64,000 nucleotides of DNA from contig JAAOMT010000435.1 of the NCBI GenBank assembly GCA_016748015.1, positions 116,310 to 180,309 on the forward strand, in the 5' to 3' direction. This document shows positions 1-10,050 of the stretch, in pieces (the stretch's first letter is position 1; the number at the start of each line of letters is the position of its first letter). Under the pieces are notes generated by a model. The model saw only the letters and a program-made list of their open reading frames with translations, did not search any database and was not told the DNA's origin. The position numbers and the translations under genes are program-made. The DNA comes from Geosiphon pyriformis (taxonomy: Eukaryota > Glomeromycota > Glomeromycetes > Archaeosporales > Geosiphonaceae).

Positions 1-690
1 ACTTGTAGTTCATCAAAATGTATCTTTAGTTTGCTGAAATTTGAGCAAAGAGAAAAAGTGCAAGTTCATAGACTAGTACTACAACAAGTTGTATAAAAGA
101 AGAGCTTTTCTCTTCTGGAAAATATATCTTATTTTAGATTTATTACTTAGAACCATTCTTATACACACAAAAAGAAATAAATATCAAATAATTTGAAAAA
201 CCAAGTTTTTTAATTATTGCACTTGGAAAATCCCCAAAACCCAACTAATATTTCGAAATTGATTAGCTACCAATTTCAGTAAACTGTTAGCGACTCCAGG
301 CCTGGATAGAAAATGTTTCCCTTAACAGAATTCTATTTCTTTTACATTTCTTTTATTTTTTTTTTCTTTTCTTATTACAATCATTAGGATAGCCTACAGA
401 CAAGATTCCTGTAGAAGAGTTGACTTTCACAGCAAAGTAACTACATATTTTTAGTAAGCTTCCAGATGAGCAATTTCTGGGAAAGAGTTGACATTTACTA
501 CAACGTAACTACATAAAGTAACTGGCAAGGAATTGGTCATTCCACTTATAAGCTCAGCAGTTCAAATTATAGAAGATAATTTGAAGATAAATTCAGTTAT
601 TGGAGGTTCAACTACTTCCCAAAAACGTGAATTCACAACAAATCAACATTACCAACATTTAAGAAAAGAGACCAAAAATCTCTGGTAACA
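1..690 (+). repeat. Family A LTR, 3' part (cut by window start)
   Basis: This stretch matches the last 690 bp or so of the complete family A LTRs at 3383-4369, 15611-16579 and 18852-19817, including the TATA segment and the GGCCTGGATAGAAAA block. It ends in CTGGTAACA, the inverted complement of the family's start TGTTACCAG. The sequence to its right is a minus-strand gag of another family rather than family A internal sequence. It is therefore the 3' LTR of an element lying to the left, or a solo LTR, inserted into that gag. Confidence 0.85.
92..98 (+). promoter_or_regulatory. LTR TATA box (family A)
   Basis: TATAAAA lies just before AGAGCTTTTCTCTT, and the same block occurs in all four family A LTRs. 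It is the likely U3 promoter element. Confidence 0.5.
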
Positions 691-1470
691 GTGCCCATTT
701 AATGATTCTTTGGTGAGCACCAACATCAGTTTTTTGTGAGAACCAAGTAGCAGGAGAGCCTTGGAAGTAGCCACCAATGATTTGGAATTTGTATTCATTA
801 TCATATTGGTTTGCAGTAGCTGCTCTTTCAAAATCATCCAACCATTTAATTGGATCTTGTGTATCGTCTCTAAATAAGGGTAGTGGAGTGTTGTTTTTTT
901 GTCCCAAAGCAGTTTGTATGCCTTGGAGGGCAATCAGAATATTTTGTTGTATGGGGTCATTAGTTATTGGTTCAGGAATAACTGTTTGTGTTGAATGTTC
1001 TGATTCACTTAAGAAAAGATTAAAAACAGAAGCAATTTGGTAGCTTTTTTTTTTTGTTTTAAGTGGAGTCTCAACTAATTGATAGGCAGCAATCCAAAGG
1101 TGGATTTAATGATTCAAATATTCGAAATTAAAAGGCTGTTGTTCAAAGGTTATTGAATATAAAAGTTGATTAATGTTGTTGTTTCTTTCTTTAAAGTTGT
1201 CTTCAAAATAAGCTTGGTCAAAGTAGTAAGTTGTATAGGCTGTATAGGTTTCAGCTAAATGCTTGTTTAGAAACCAGTTCCAAAAGTTTTGGAATTGTCT
1301 GCTGAATTGTTTTTCAATAGAAAAGCAAATCAAGTAAAAGGGCAAAAGATTGAGTTCAATAAAGTCTTGATCATTTTTGTTATGTGTCTTAAAGTGTTTT
1401 TCTAATTGTTATAGCAGATATGAATAATCACCCATACAATAGAAACAAAGTGAAATTTGACAACCTCACA
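691..1470 (-). pseudogene. Family C retroelement gag fragment
   Basis: Read leftwards from the primer site, the minus strand encodes a capsid-like Gag. An N-terminal piece lies at about 1345-1106 and a capsid piece at about 1045-691. The capsid piece has the typical pattern DPIKWLDDFERAATAN followed by GGYFQGSPATWF. The reading frame is broken between the pieces and the gene stops at 691, where a family A LTR begins. Gag would form the intracellular virus-like particle. The capsid motif differs from the family A and B Gags here, so I treat this as a third family. The rest of the element lies outside the window. Confidence 0.7.
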
Positions 1471-1480
1471 GAGAGCACCA
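1471..1480 (-). other. Primer binding site, family C
   Basis: TGGTGCTCTC on the minus strand follows the LTR end after a few bases. It starts with the TGG that pairs with a tRNA CCA end, as in the other elements of the window. Confidence 0.6.
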
Positions 1481-1486
1481 CTTTTA

Positions 1487-2236
1487 TGTTATGGATTGAA
1501 GTAACAAGCTAATGGATAGCAAGGGAGAACAGAATTGTAGGGTAATAAAAAGAATCAAAAGGAATTCAACTTCAAAGAGCAAATTGAATAAGTATGGATT
1601 CAATGTACAAAATCAGTTTCATAAAATATCTCAGTCACTATACTTTTCAAAGATAACCAGAGAATCTGAAGGTAAAGGAATAGTCTGTACTATCAACAAA
1701 TGATCATGTCTGGTATAATTTTATGCCTCACATTGGTGCTCTTAGAATTTAATATTAGGTATCAGATGTATTCTTCAGTCATGTTTTATTCAATAATCTT
1801 TAAATGCTACAATTATACAAGTCAGGAAAAGTGTAAAAAATAACCAACAAGTAATCTTTTATTCCAAGATATTCAGATACTTGAAGGTAAGGAAAGAAAA
1901 ATTAGCAATAAGAGAATAATTAAGATGAAAGTTGTTATTTTATTTATTTGATTTCCTTGATTTCTACATACTTTTCTACAGCTAAAAAATTCATTACTTA
2001 TATAGCTGTCAAAAATGATCAATGATCAAGTCAATGATTAGGTTAATAATCAGGTCAATAATCAGATCAATGATCAGATTATTAATCAAGTTAATGATCA
2101 GATTAATGATCGGGTCAATAGTCAAGTCATTGATTAGATCAATGATCACTTTCTAAAAATAGAGTGGCTAATTTATGTAACATCAGTGGCTAATACATAT
2201 AATAATTAATAAGAAATATAAGTTTTAACTGTAACA
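1487..2236 (-). repeat. Family C LTR (5' LTR of a minus-strand element)
   Basis: This 750-bp segment begins TGTTAT and ends TGTAACA, the same terminal inverted pattern as the other LTRs here. It is bounded on the left by a primer site and gag in minus orientation, and on the right by LINE ORF1 that starts exactly at 2237. It holds the 12-bp tandem repeat at 2014-2148. No second LTR of this element is in the window. Confidence 0.6.
2014..2148. repeat. 12-bp minisatellite (about 10 units) inside an LTR
   Basis: Units repeat every 12 bp from 2022 with partial units at both ends. The consensus is ATGATCAGRTCA and each unit carries a TGATCA-like palindrome. On the plus strand one frame reads Asn-Asp-Gln-Val/Ile in tandem, broken by two TAG codons. 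Confidence 0.9.
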
Positions 2237-3382
2237 GTAGTTTCTGAGACTGGATTTTTTTCTGTTACTATTGTATTATATAATATGCTTTTGGGTGTAT
2301 CTGTTGCTAATATCAAGACAGTTTTCAGTGTGTTTGGTGAAATTGCTTATGTTATGCTAAAATCTGCTGGCATTTGGCAATATATGATTGTTTATTTTAA
2401 AAAACTGGATTTTGCTGTGTCTGCTTTGAATCATTGATTAGTTCCAATAAATAAAAATAATATTAAAATCTTTTTTTTGGTAAATTAAAATAAAACTATT
2501 ATATTTTATGATAAATTTAAGACCAAGTTAGTCAACTTTTTTTTTGACTGTACTATCTTTGAAACCAGTAATATAATTTCTTAAATTAGTGATTTGATGT
2601 GTTTTATTTTTTACTTTTTTGATTTTGGTCATTATTTTTAGTTTGTTCTGGTTATATTAAATCTCAAATTAATTTGAATACCACAGTTATCAAGACTAAT
2701 ATGCTAAAAAAATACTATATTTGATAAGAAACTTCTAAAAATTGATGCTGTTTTTAGTGCCAAAGTTTGGATTATCTGGTTTTAAATTGTAAAATATTTC
2801 TATTTTTCTCTTTCAAAGTTCTTAAAGCTTATATTTTTTGTGTTATTAACAACAAATCTTATGCTAAAGCTGCTACTTTTATACTTTTTTTGGCTTTTGG
2901 TCTTTTGGTTGGTTTAGCTTCTTCTGCTAATTTAATAACTAATAATTCTGTGGGTTTTTTTTGGTTAATTTCTTTAGAATATGAATTGGCCAAGCTTTTT
3001 GCTTTGGTTAATTCTATTGTTAAGTTAGTTGGTTTTATAATTATTGTGTTTGAATAATTTGTTAATGAAAATTTTGTTTCAAATAGTGCTTTTGGCCTTA
3101 GAGTTAATAAAATTTTGGTATATATGAATATTTTTAATAAGACTATTAATAAACTAAAATAAGAGATAATTGTTTTAAAAATTAAGTATAGCTATAAAAA
3201 CATTAATATGTTTGGCTCTCATGTGAGTTTGTTTTTTGTTAATAATAATATATTTTCTAATTTGATGTTATTTTGAAAACATGAATCTGTTGTTATAAAG
3301 ACTGATGCCTTAAAAACAGCTAAGTGGCTAGTTGAATTAGTTAATAATAGTGTTATATTGTTTGAAATTGTTCAAAGGATGT
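2237..3382 (+). pseudogene. LINE ORF1, C-terminal two thirds
   Basis: This aligns by eye with the better preserved minus-strand ORF1 at 35387-37493. Shared stretches include GIWQY with VYF, the KAKLVN-like segment, the CKIF knuckle end (2767-2815), YAKA, the SIVK-VG segment and DALKTA. ORF1 proteins of such LINEs are RNA-binding, RRM- or Gag-like nucleic-acid chaperones. Here the frame has many stops and the text has drifted to T-rich codons. The LTR at 3383 cuts it immediately before ORF2. Confidence 0.8.
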
Positions 3383-3600
3383 TGTTACCAGACAAAATTA
3401 GAGATATTATTTAGCATGAAATTATCTTTATAATTCTTATCATTAATTAGCATATATTATCATTTCAAATTATCACTTATTACATTAGCAAAATGTCCGA
3501 AATTATCATTTAATTAATAACCCAATTTGTATATAACACAAATGTAACCTAATTGTGATGATTAATCATGCAATACCCCGAAATATGTAACATTCAAAAG

Positions 3601-3712
3601 TTCGCTGAAATTTGTAGAAATTCACTGAAATAATTGATAGTTCACTGAAATATCTAATAGTTCACTGAAATAACTTGTAGTTCACTGAAATGTATCTTTA
3701 GTTCAGCGAAAT
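3601..3712 (+). repeat. 20-bp reiterated motif in the family A LTR
   Basis: TTCRCTGAAAT starts at 3601, 3621, 3641, 3661, 3681 and 3702, giving a nearly perfect 20-bp period. The other family A LTRs carry the same array with TTGGCCGAAAT variants. Its place upstream of the TATA box suggests enhancer-like repeats. Confidence 0.85.
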
Positions 3713-3762
3713 TGTAGAAAAGAACAAAGTTCAAGTTCATAGAATAGTGATATGATAAGTTG

Positions 3763-3769
3763 TATAAAA
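3763..3769 (+). promoter_or_regulatory. LTR TATA box (family A)
   Basis: TATAAAA is followed by the conserved AGAGCTTTTCTCTT and lies downstream of the 20-bp repeats. Confidence 0.55.
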
Positions 3770-4371
3770 GAAGAGCTTTTCTCTTTAAGAAAATGTATCT
3801 TATTTTAGATTTATCACTCAGAACTATTCCTACACACACAAAAAGAAATAAAATATCAAAATAATTCGAAAAACCAATTTCTTTAAAAATATTGCATTTG
3901 GAAAATCTCCAAAAACCCAACTAACGTTTTGAAATTGATTAGCTACCAATTTCAGTAAACTGTTAGTGACTTCAGGCCTGGATAGAAAACGTTTCCCTTG
4001 ACAGAATTCTATTTCTTTTACATTTCTTTATTTTCTTTCTTTTATTTTCTTATTATAATCATTAGGGTAGTCTACAGACGAAATTCCTGTAGAAGAGTTG
4101 ACTTTCGCAGCAAAATAACTACACATTTTTAGTGAGCTTCCAAACAAGCAATTTTTAGAAAAGAGTTGACATTTACTACAATGTAACTACATGAAGCAAC
4201 TGGCATGAAATTGGCCATTCTACTTATAAGCTCAGCAGTTCAAATTATAGAAGATAATTTGAAGATAAAATTCAGTTATTGGAGGTTCAAATACTTCTCA
4301 TAGTCGTGAATTAACAGCACTACAACAAACATACAAAAGCTAAGAAGAGACCAAAAACCTCCAGTAATATT

Positions 4372-4382
4372 TGGTGCTCTCC
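4372..4382 (+). other. Primer binding site, family A copy 1
   Basis: TGGTGCTCTCC lies two bases after the LTR end. It would pair with a tRNA ending GGAGAGCACCA. A threonine tRNA is a reasonable guess, to be tested against the host tRNA set. Confidence 0.7.
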
Positions 4383-4414
4383 CACGGAAACAACACAGCA
4401 AAAACAACTTCAAA

Positions 4415-6200
4415 GTGATGACCACACTAGATGCAACAACTCTAAAGTATTACCAGTCAATTTACACCCACTGCAAGCAAAGATTTAACATTCCAGACAG
4501 AATTGAAGTTGTTAAGAAATCAGTATACCAATACATTGAAAACCACATCAACAATTATCTTTTTGGAAATTACAATATCTCAGAAGTTAGAAGAAATTTT
4601 TACAATAATTTAGTACACTATTCACAGTTGGAAACTGAAAACCTTAACAGTGAAACACTTACCACTTACTTTCAAGAACTTAATTTTAATATTATCAAGT
4701 ACTGTGAAGAAACATATCCAGTGCAGTCTCAATACTCTATTGATTTTGAATCAGAGACAGAAACAAGCAACAAAGGCAAACAAAAATTAAAGCAATATTC
4801 AAAAACCACACCAAATACTCCAATACTACCAAAAACAACTGCCAAACACTTACAAACACCTGAACAAGGAACCAGTTCAAAACTTCCACTTACTATCACA
4901 CTTTTTCTAGCTTTACTTGCACAAGCACAAACACCTAATTCACTCTTAAATCGATTTGCAAGACTAGAAGATTTTACATCACCCAGAAGTCTTACCAGAC
5001 AACAAGAATCTCTTCAAACTAGTTCTAATCTCCTTGACTTTCTAGCTGAAAATTGAAGTGAACACTCTGAGACAGCAGTGAACGAAGAAAATGACTCTGA
5101 AATATCTGAAGAAGAATCAATAAACAGTGAAAACAAAGAAGATAAAATGACAGCATACATTGCAAAAATCCCTGAATTTAATGGAGAAAATATTGAGACC
5201 AGTCTCCAAAAATGGCTCGACCAAGTTACTAAAGCTGGAAATACAAATAGATGAAATGCTGCCAAAATATTAAGAACAATTCCCTACTTTCTCAAAGGAA
5301 CAGCAGGCGAATGGTTCGAAAACTTGACCACCTCTTTTAATGACTGGACAGCTTTCAAAACTGTCTTCTTAGAACAATTCACCAATAACAACACCTCAAT
5401 CACACTTCAAAATTGTTTTCACAATATCAAACAAAAACCCTCCGAATCTGTTATGACTTATATTGAGAAATTCAACAAACTTCTCAGACAAATTTGCCAA
5501 CTTGAAACTAATGATTATTATTCCAATGCTCAAATCTTGGATCAATTTATCACTGGTTTAAAAGATAAACTGATTAAAAAGATTTGCCCACATGTCTCAG
5601 AAGATTTAAACTCTGCTATTCAGCACGCAAAGAGATATAAAATGGCCATGGAAGAAGCCAATCGTATAAAACTTGTGAACTTAGCTATTGGAGAGACCAG
5701 CTTAGCAGCTGAAGAGAAAATTGACCAACTCACAAAGAAAGTTGAAAACTATTTCACCAACCAACAACAACAGCAACCCCAAAGATATCAACCACCCTAA
5801 AGATGAAATTAAAACAACTTCACATTATTCTCTAATAACCAGCCTTAGAATTGCCATTACTGTGGAATTCCTGGTCACTGGAAAAAAGATTGTAGGAAGC
5901 TACAACGAGACCAACAGAATAAGAGTAATTAATATTACTCTTTGCCACAACAATCTTATTACCAACCACTATTACCACCAGCTTACTATCCACCAAGACC
6001 ACAATATTAAACTGACTACTATCAACCTGCTCCATAGCCAATGCAACAACAGTATTGACAACCCATTCAACATTACCAAGTATCTGCTCGAAGATTGGTT
6101 CAACAAAACCAATTTGCACCACAAAACTGATTCACAACAAACAACAACAGAATCAACCCAAATAACCAATTAGTTCTCCGAAATCCAGCTTAGCCAAGAC
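4415..6200 (+). pseudogene. Family A gag, copy 1 (matrix-like, capsid, zinc knuckle)
   Basis: Gag packages the element RNA in cytoplasmic particles. An open N-terminal part runs 4415-5056. The capsid part follows in the same frame class, with a segment at 5324-5800 containing EWF upstream and then TYIEKFNKLLRQI and QFITGL. Downstream in frame is a complete CX2CX4HX4C knuckle at 5852-5893 (CHYCGIPGHWKKDC). In-frame stops include TGA at 5056 and in NR-stop-NAAK (a likely former Trp) and TAA/TGA/TAG before the knuckle. The tail after the knuckle is Gln- and Tyr-rich. The start ATG at 4415 (or 4418) lies 33 bp after the primer site. Confidence 0.85.
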
Positions 6201-7036
6201 TCACCCATTATCATACTCAATCTAGCTATCTTATAATACTTGAAGAACAAAATTTTCACCATACTGCACTCTTGGAAGATAGAGCTGCAGCATGACAACA
6301 AAACCCTTCCTATACTCCTACCACAATCTCACCAGCCAGAATTGCTAAAAACACCAACCTTTCAAATATATTTTTTTTTGAATTCAAAGCAAATAAGTCA
6401 CCATTTCTGCTTAACAATGCAGCCACCAATGAACAAAAAGCAATTACTGCTATGTACACTGAAGCAAAAGTCAAAGGAAAGGCAATTTGCTTAATTCTAA
6501 ACAGTGGATCTGCCGGAAGCATTATCATCTACTAGTTAATACAACAGTTAAAGAGAAATGTCAACTGACCAGCTCAAACAGTAATTGTCACTGCTGATGG
6601 CATGAAAAAGACTCCAGTAGGAGAAATTGACAATTTTCTGTTTACTCTTAATGGAATCACTATTCTAGTCAAAGTTCTTGTAATGGACATGTCCCAGTAT
6701 CAAGCCTTTGTCAGAAATGATTGGCTCCAAAAAGCCAATGCAAAATTAGACTGGGAAATCCAAAAATTACAACTCTTTTATCAAGGACAACATGTCTGAG
6801 TACCTGCTACTTGTGGTATATTCAATAAATGATTAGAAAAAGCCCCTGTCTTCGAATTTAAAGAAGAGGAAGAAAAGCCTGTAGTCAAAACATTTATGGC
6901 ACTTGAATCAACATCTAACTGGGCTAAAGAAACTGAGCAAATGTATTTTGCAACAAACTCATATCCAGAGGAACCAGAAACTCCTGAATAGAACATCACA
7001 TATTCTAAACCAGAACCAAAGAAACAACACTCTTAC
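6201..7036 (+). pseudogene. Family A aspartic protease, copy 1
   Basis: The retropepsin-like protease would cut the Gag-Pol polyprotein. The active-site region near 6480-6530 reads LILNSGSAGSIII where the family has L-D-S/T-G, so the catalytic Asp is Asn (one G-to-A change). Stops follow in the flap and downstream parts, and another TGA lies at 6797-6799. The long open piece 6602-6799 holds the C-terminal half of the fold, including the DWLQKANA segment that is also found in copy 2 and family B. The Cys-rich domain follows directly. Confidence 0.75.
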
Positions 7037-7039
7037 ATT

Positions 7040-7567
7040 TTGCTCAAATGCAAGGACTGTTACAAGAAACTCTCCTCAATAGGAGCCTGTATTTCACATG
7101 AAAAAGAATATAAAAATTATACTTGTTATTACTGCAAAGCTTGCCACAGAGAACGATGGGGCCATCTAATAAAAAAAAGCGGAAAATGGGACAACACCCC
7201 TTGTTTGACTTGTGGAGATATGCTACTAGAAAAATACAATTGGATTGATGTAGCAATGAGAGGAGGAGTCTGTAATCAAACCTACCAATATGCTTTATCA
7301 ATTTCAAAAAAAGTCAAAAGAGGAACACCTTTTAATGCAGCATACAACAATGCTCTCAACAAACTTTATTACTACCCCCATGATGCTGAGATGATTTTTG
7401 ATCTAGCAATGGCATTAATTAATAAAGCTACCAAAGAAGATGTTTGTCAAATAAAAAAAGCAGAATACATTGAATACACCATAAAATTAGCTGAATTCAA
7501 TTATGAAGATGAAGTAAAAGTGTACCATCAAATCGCAAGTCACACCTATTCAACTAAAGAAGCTTAA
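7040..7567 (+). CDS. Family A Cys-rich pol domain, copy 1 (intact frame)
   Basis: This 175-residue open frame lies between protease and dUTPase. Cysteines sit at residues 4, 7, 17, 29, 32, 35, 55, 58 and 78, as CxxC, C, CxxCxxC, then CxxCG and RGGxCN. This spacing suggests a double zinc site. The C-terminal half is helical without cysteines. The same pattern, including KW(D/N)NT and RGGxCN, recurs in family B (29283-29849) and in copy 2 (12541-13102), so it is a conserved part of the polyprotein. I do not recognise a named family. The start used is the first ATG, but in the element it would be read as part of Pol. Confidence 0.75.
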   Translation: MLKCKDCYKKLSSIGACISHEKEYKNYTCYYCKACHRERWGHLIKKSGKWDNTPCLTCGDMLLEKYNWIDVAMRGGVCNQTYQYALSISKKVKRGTPFNAAYNNALNKLYYYPHDAEMIFDLAMALINKATKEDVCQIKKAEYIEYTIKLAEFNYEDEVKVYHQIASHTYSTKEA

Positions 7568-7585
7568 GCTCAACAGCTAGAACAA

Positions 7586-8203
7586 ATGAACATTAAATTA
7601 TGTAAGGAATGCATAATGTCTTGTGATGAACAATGGTGTTCTGAATGCTATGCTCTTAGCATTCCTTTGCCCAGTGAAAGTAATAAATACGAAATTGAAT
7701 TTGAAAAACTTGAAGCAACAGAAGAAATTGAAACAACACCCATCTATCTCATCAAAAATCAGTCTGTCTTACAATTCAAATACTTCAACAACAATAGACA
7801 AGGAATAAAATCTGAAAAAGCACATGAAATTGATGCTAGATATGATCTAAGATATCCAGACCAGGATACTCTTGTTCTTAAACTCAAATCTTTTACAAAA
7901 ATCAACCTCAAAATTGCTTTCGAAATCCCGCCAGGAGCAATGATTCAAATTGCTTTTCAGTCCTCTCTGGCAAGCAAAGGAATCAATGTCAGAGGAGAAA
8001 TAATCGATGCTGGATATACTGGTGACATAACAGTAATACTCCAAAACAAAACTGACAAGCCATTTAAAATTGAACATGCCAAGAAAATTGCCCAAGCCAT
8101 TTATTTACCCTTAATCAACATTTCAGGTTTACAATTAGTCAATCAAAGAGAATTATTGGGAAAAAGTGAAAGAAGAACCCAAGATTTTGGTTCAACTGGA
8201 TAA
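7586..8203 (+). CDS. Retroelement-encoded dUTPase, copy 1
   Basis: Trimeric dUTPase hydrolyses dUTP to dUMP and pyrophosphate, which would keep uracil out of element cDNA. The 205-residue frame opens with CxxCxxxCxxxxCxxC (Cys 6, 9, 13, 18, 21). The dUTPase motifs follow: motif 1 ARYDLRY (84-90), motif 2 QSSLASKG (125-132), motif 3 with GEIIDAGYTGD (Asp141 catalytic), motif 4 KKIAQ, and motif 5 ending FGSTG at the C-terminus. Motif 1 Gly is Arg and motif 2 Arg is Gln, so activity is doubtful. It lies 18 bp after the Cys-rich frame, and the stop after FGSTG also exists in copy 2. A similar gene is in family B at 28575-29282. Confidence 0.9.
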   Translation: MNIKLCKECIMSCDEQWCSECYALSIPLPSESNKYEIEFEKLEATEEIETTPIYLIKNQSVLQFKYFNNNRQGIKSEKAHEIDARYDLRYPDQDTLVLKLKSFTKINLKIAFEIPPGAMIQIAFQSSLASKGINVRGEIIDAGYTGDITVILQNKTDKPFKIEHAKKIAQAIYLPLINISGLQLVNQRELLGKSERRTQDFGSTG

Positions 8204-8545
8204 TTTACAGTTTCAGTAAACATAGCCCTCAATGAACAGAAAGAATCTCACCAGATTTTATGACTTCTACAACCAATTACCATTTCACTCTTTGGAAAAC
8301 ACCCTGAAATTTACACTTGTGAAAAGCCAACAACCACACAACAAATTTTTGAGTCCAACAAACAAATTTGCTTAAAACATAATATCTCAATCCCAAACAT
8401 TTATATTCCAGAAAGAACAAAAAAAATCTGAGTTACTTTTTACAATTCCAACAATTTCCCCATAGTTTTATTAAATAACTTAGAAATTGGAGTTATTCAC
8501 AGTAATATCTTTCAACAAAAACTACCCCAAATAGTTCCCAATTTC
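8204..8545 (+). pseudogene. Linker between dUTPase and RT, copy 1
   Basis: The frame continues from the dUTPase (FTVSVNIAL and onwards) with two or three stops. It contains the segment ISIPNIYIPERTKK, then SNNFPIVLLNNLEIGVI. Gypsy-type polyproteins often have a comparable beta-rich linker before RT. Family B has the same module at 28185-28574. Function unknown. Confidence 0.6.
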
Positions 8546-10050
8546 TTGGAAATCATTGGACATTCATTACCAAAAATCAACCCAAACCCCAGCTCTGAAA
8601 ACTACCATGTTATTATGAAAAAACTATATCAAATCAATATGGGACAACTTGAACCACAACAACAGAGCCAGCTCAAAGAACTAATTGTAGAATTTGCCAA
8701 TATCTTTGCCAAAAACAACAATGACTTAGAAAAAACTGATTTGGTTCAACACCAAATCTATACAGGAGATGCCAAACCAAGACGACAGTAAGCCTACTGA
8801 GTTGCTCCAAAAAGTCACCAATTTATCCACAAAAAAGTACAATAGATGTTTAACAATGGGCTTATTCAACCATTAATAAGTCCATGGGCTTCACCTGTGG
8901 TCTTAGTTAAAAAGAAAAATGGAAAGATACAATTTTGTGTTGATTATTAACAACTTAACAGTGTTATCATTGGAGATGCCTACCCTTTTCTCTGAATTGA
9001 TGACATGCTAAATGCTCTTGGGAAGTCCAAATACTTTTTGACATTAGATTTAGAGAGTGAATACTGACAAGTTGCCATGGATCCCAAAGATTGCCCCAAA
9101 ACAGCATTTACTACTCAAGGAGGAAATTACAAGTTCAATGTAATGCTTTTTGAATTATGCAATGCACCAGCAATATTTCAAAGACTCATGGATGTTGTTT
9201 ACAAAGACCTCCTTTGGAAATCAGTAGTTGTCTATCTCGATGATACTGATGTTTATTCACTATCTTTTGAATTACACTTAAAACACCTGCATAAAGTTTT
9301 TCAATAATTACGGAAAGCAGGATTGAAACTAAACATCAAAAAATGCCACTTCAGAAAAACGAGTTTGGCCTTTCTTGGTTACATTGTTAGCAAAGATGGA
9401 ATTAAACCAGATCCCAGAAAAATCAGCACTGTCAAAAACTTTAAGACTCCAAGAAATACCACAGAATTAAGAGGATTTATTGGATTAGTATCCTATTACC
9501 AAAAATTTATTAAAGGATTCTCAGAAATTGCAAAACCCTTTAACCAGCTCACTACTAAAAATGTCGAATACAAATGGATGAAAAAACACCAAAAAGCTTT
9601 TGAAATTCTCAAGGAAAAGCTGACAACAGCTCCAATTCTCACCTACCCAGACTTCAGTAACCGATTTCGACTAGCTACAAATGCTTTTTACACTGTCTTT
9701 GGTGTCATTTTATCACAATTAAATAACAACAGAAATGAGCAAGTAATCGCTTATACTAGCAGAACATTAAAACCAGCCGAGAAAAACTACTCTGCCACAG
9801 AACTAGAAACAGCAGCCGTAATTTGGGCCTTACACCACTTCAACCTTTATCTTAGGCCTAAAAAATTTGACATTATCACTGATAATATTGGACTCAAATG
9901 GCTTCAAAATAAAAACACTCAGCTGAATGTCAAACAAACCCGATGGACAGGATTTTTAGCCAACTACTGATACATTGTATACCACAAACCAGGAAAACTC
10001 CATACCAACATTGATTGTCTCTCAAGAATAAAGCAAGATTAGAATACAAA
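8546..10050 (+). pseudogene. Family A reverse transcriptase and RNase H, copy 1
   Basis: This copies element RNA into DNA. The RT palm is at about 8840-9300, with FLTLDLES and the catalytic YLDD (9235-9246) intact. The connection is FLGYIVSKDG (9370-9400). RNase H is at about 9650-9970, where the first catalytic Asp is Asn (LATNAFY instead of TDA), while ATELETAAV and TDN follow. Stops interrupt at Gln, Trp or Arg sites, for example SEY-stop-QVA where YWQV is expected (9064-9066), DY-stop-QLN, and FQ-stop-LRK at 9305. The longest open piece is 9323-9970. The gene order RT-RNase H-integrase is diagnostic of Ty3/Gypsy. Confidence 0.9.

Larger units (their letters stand above)
3383..4369 (+). 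repeat. Family A 5' LTR
   Basis: This 987-bp LTR begins TGTTACCAG and ends at the position matching CTAGTAACA in the other copies (here CCAGTAATA). It is followed by the primer site and preceded by ATGT, repeated at 19818. Confidence 0.85.

Noticed and set aside
2014-2148. CRISPR array
   Set aside because: Direct 12-bp units without spacers, inside an LTR of eukaryotic DNA.
5832-6169. Val-rich minus-strand frames
   Set aside because: Antisense of the Gln/Tyr-rich gag tail.
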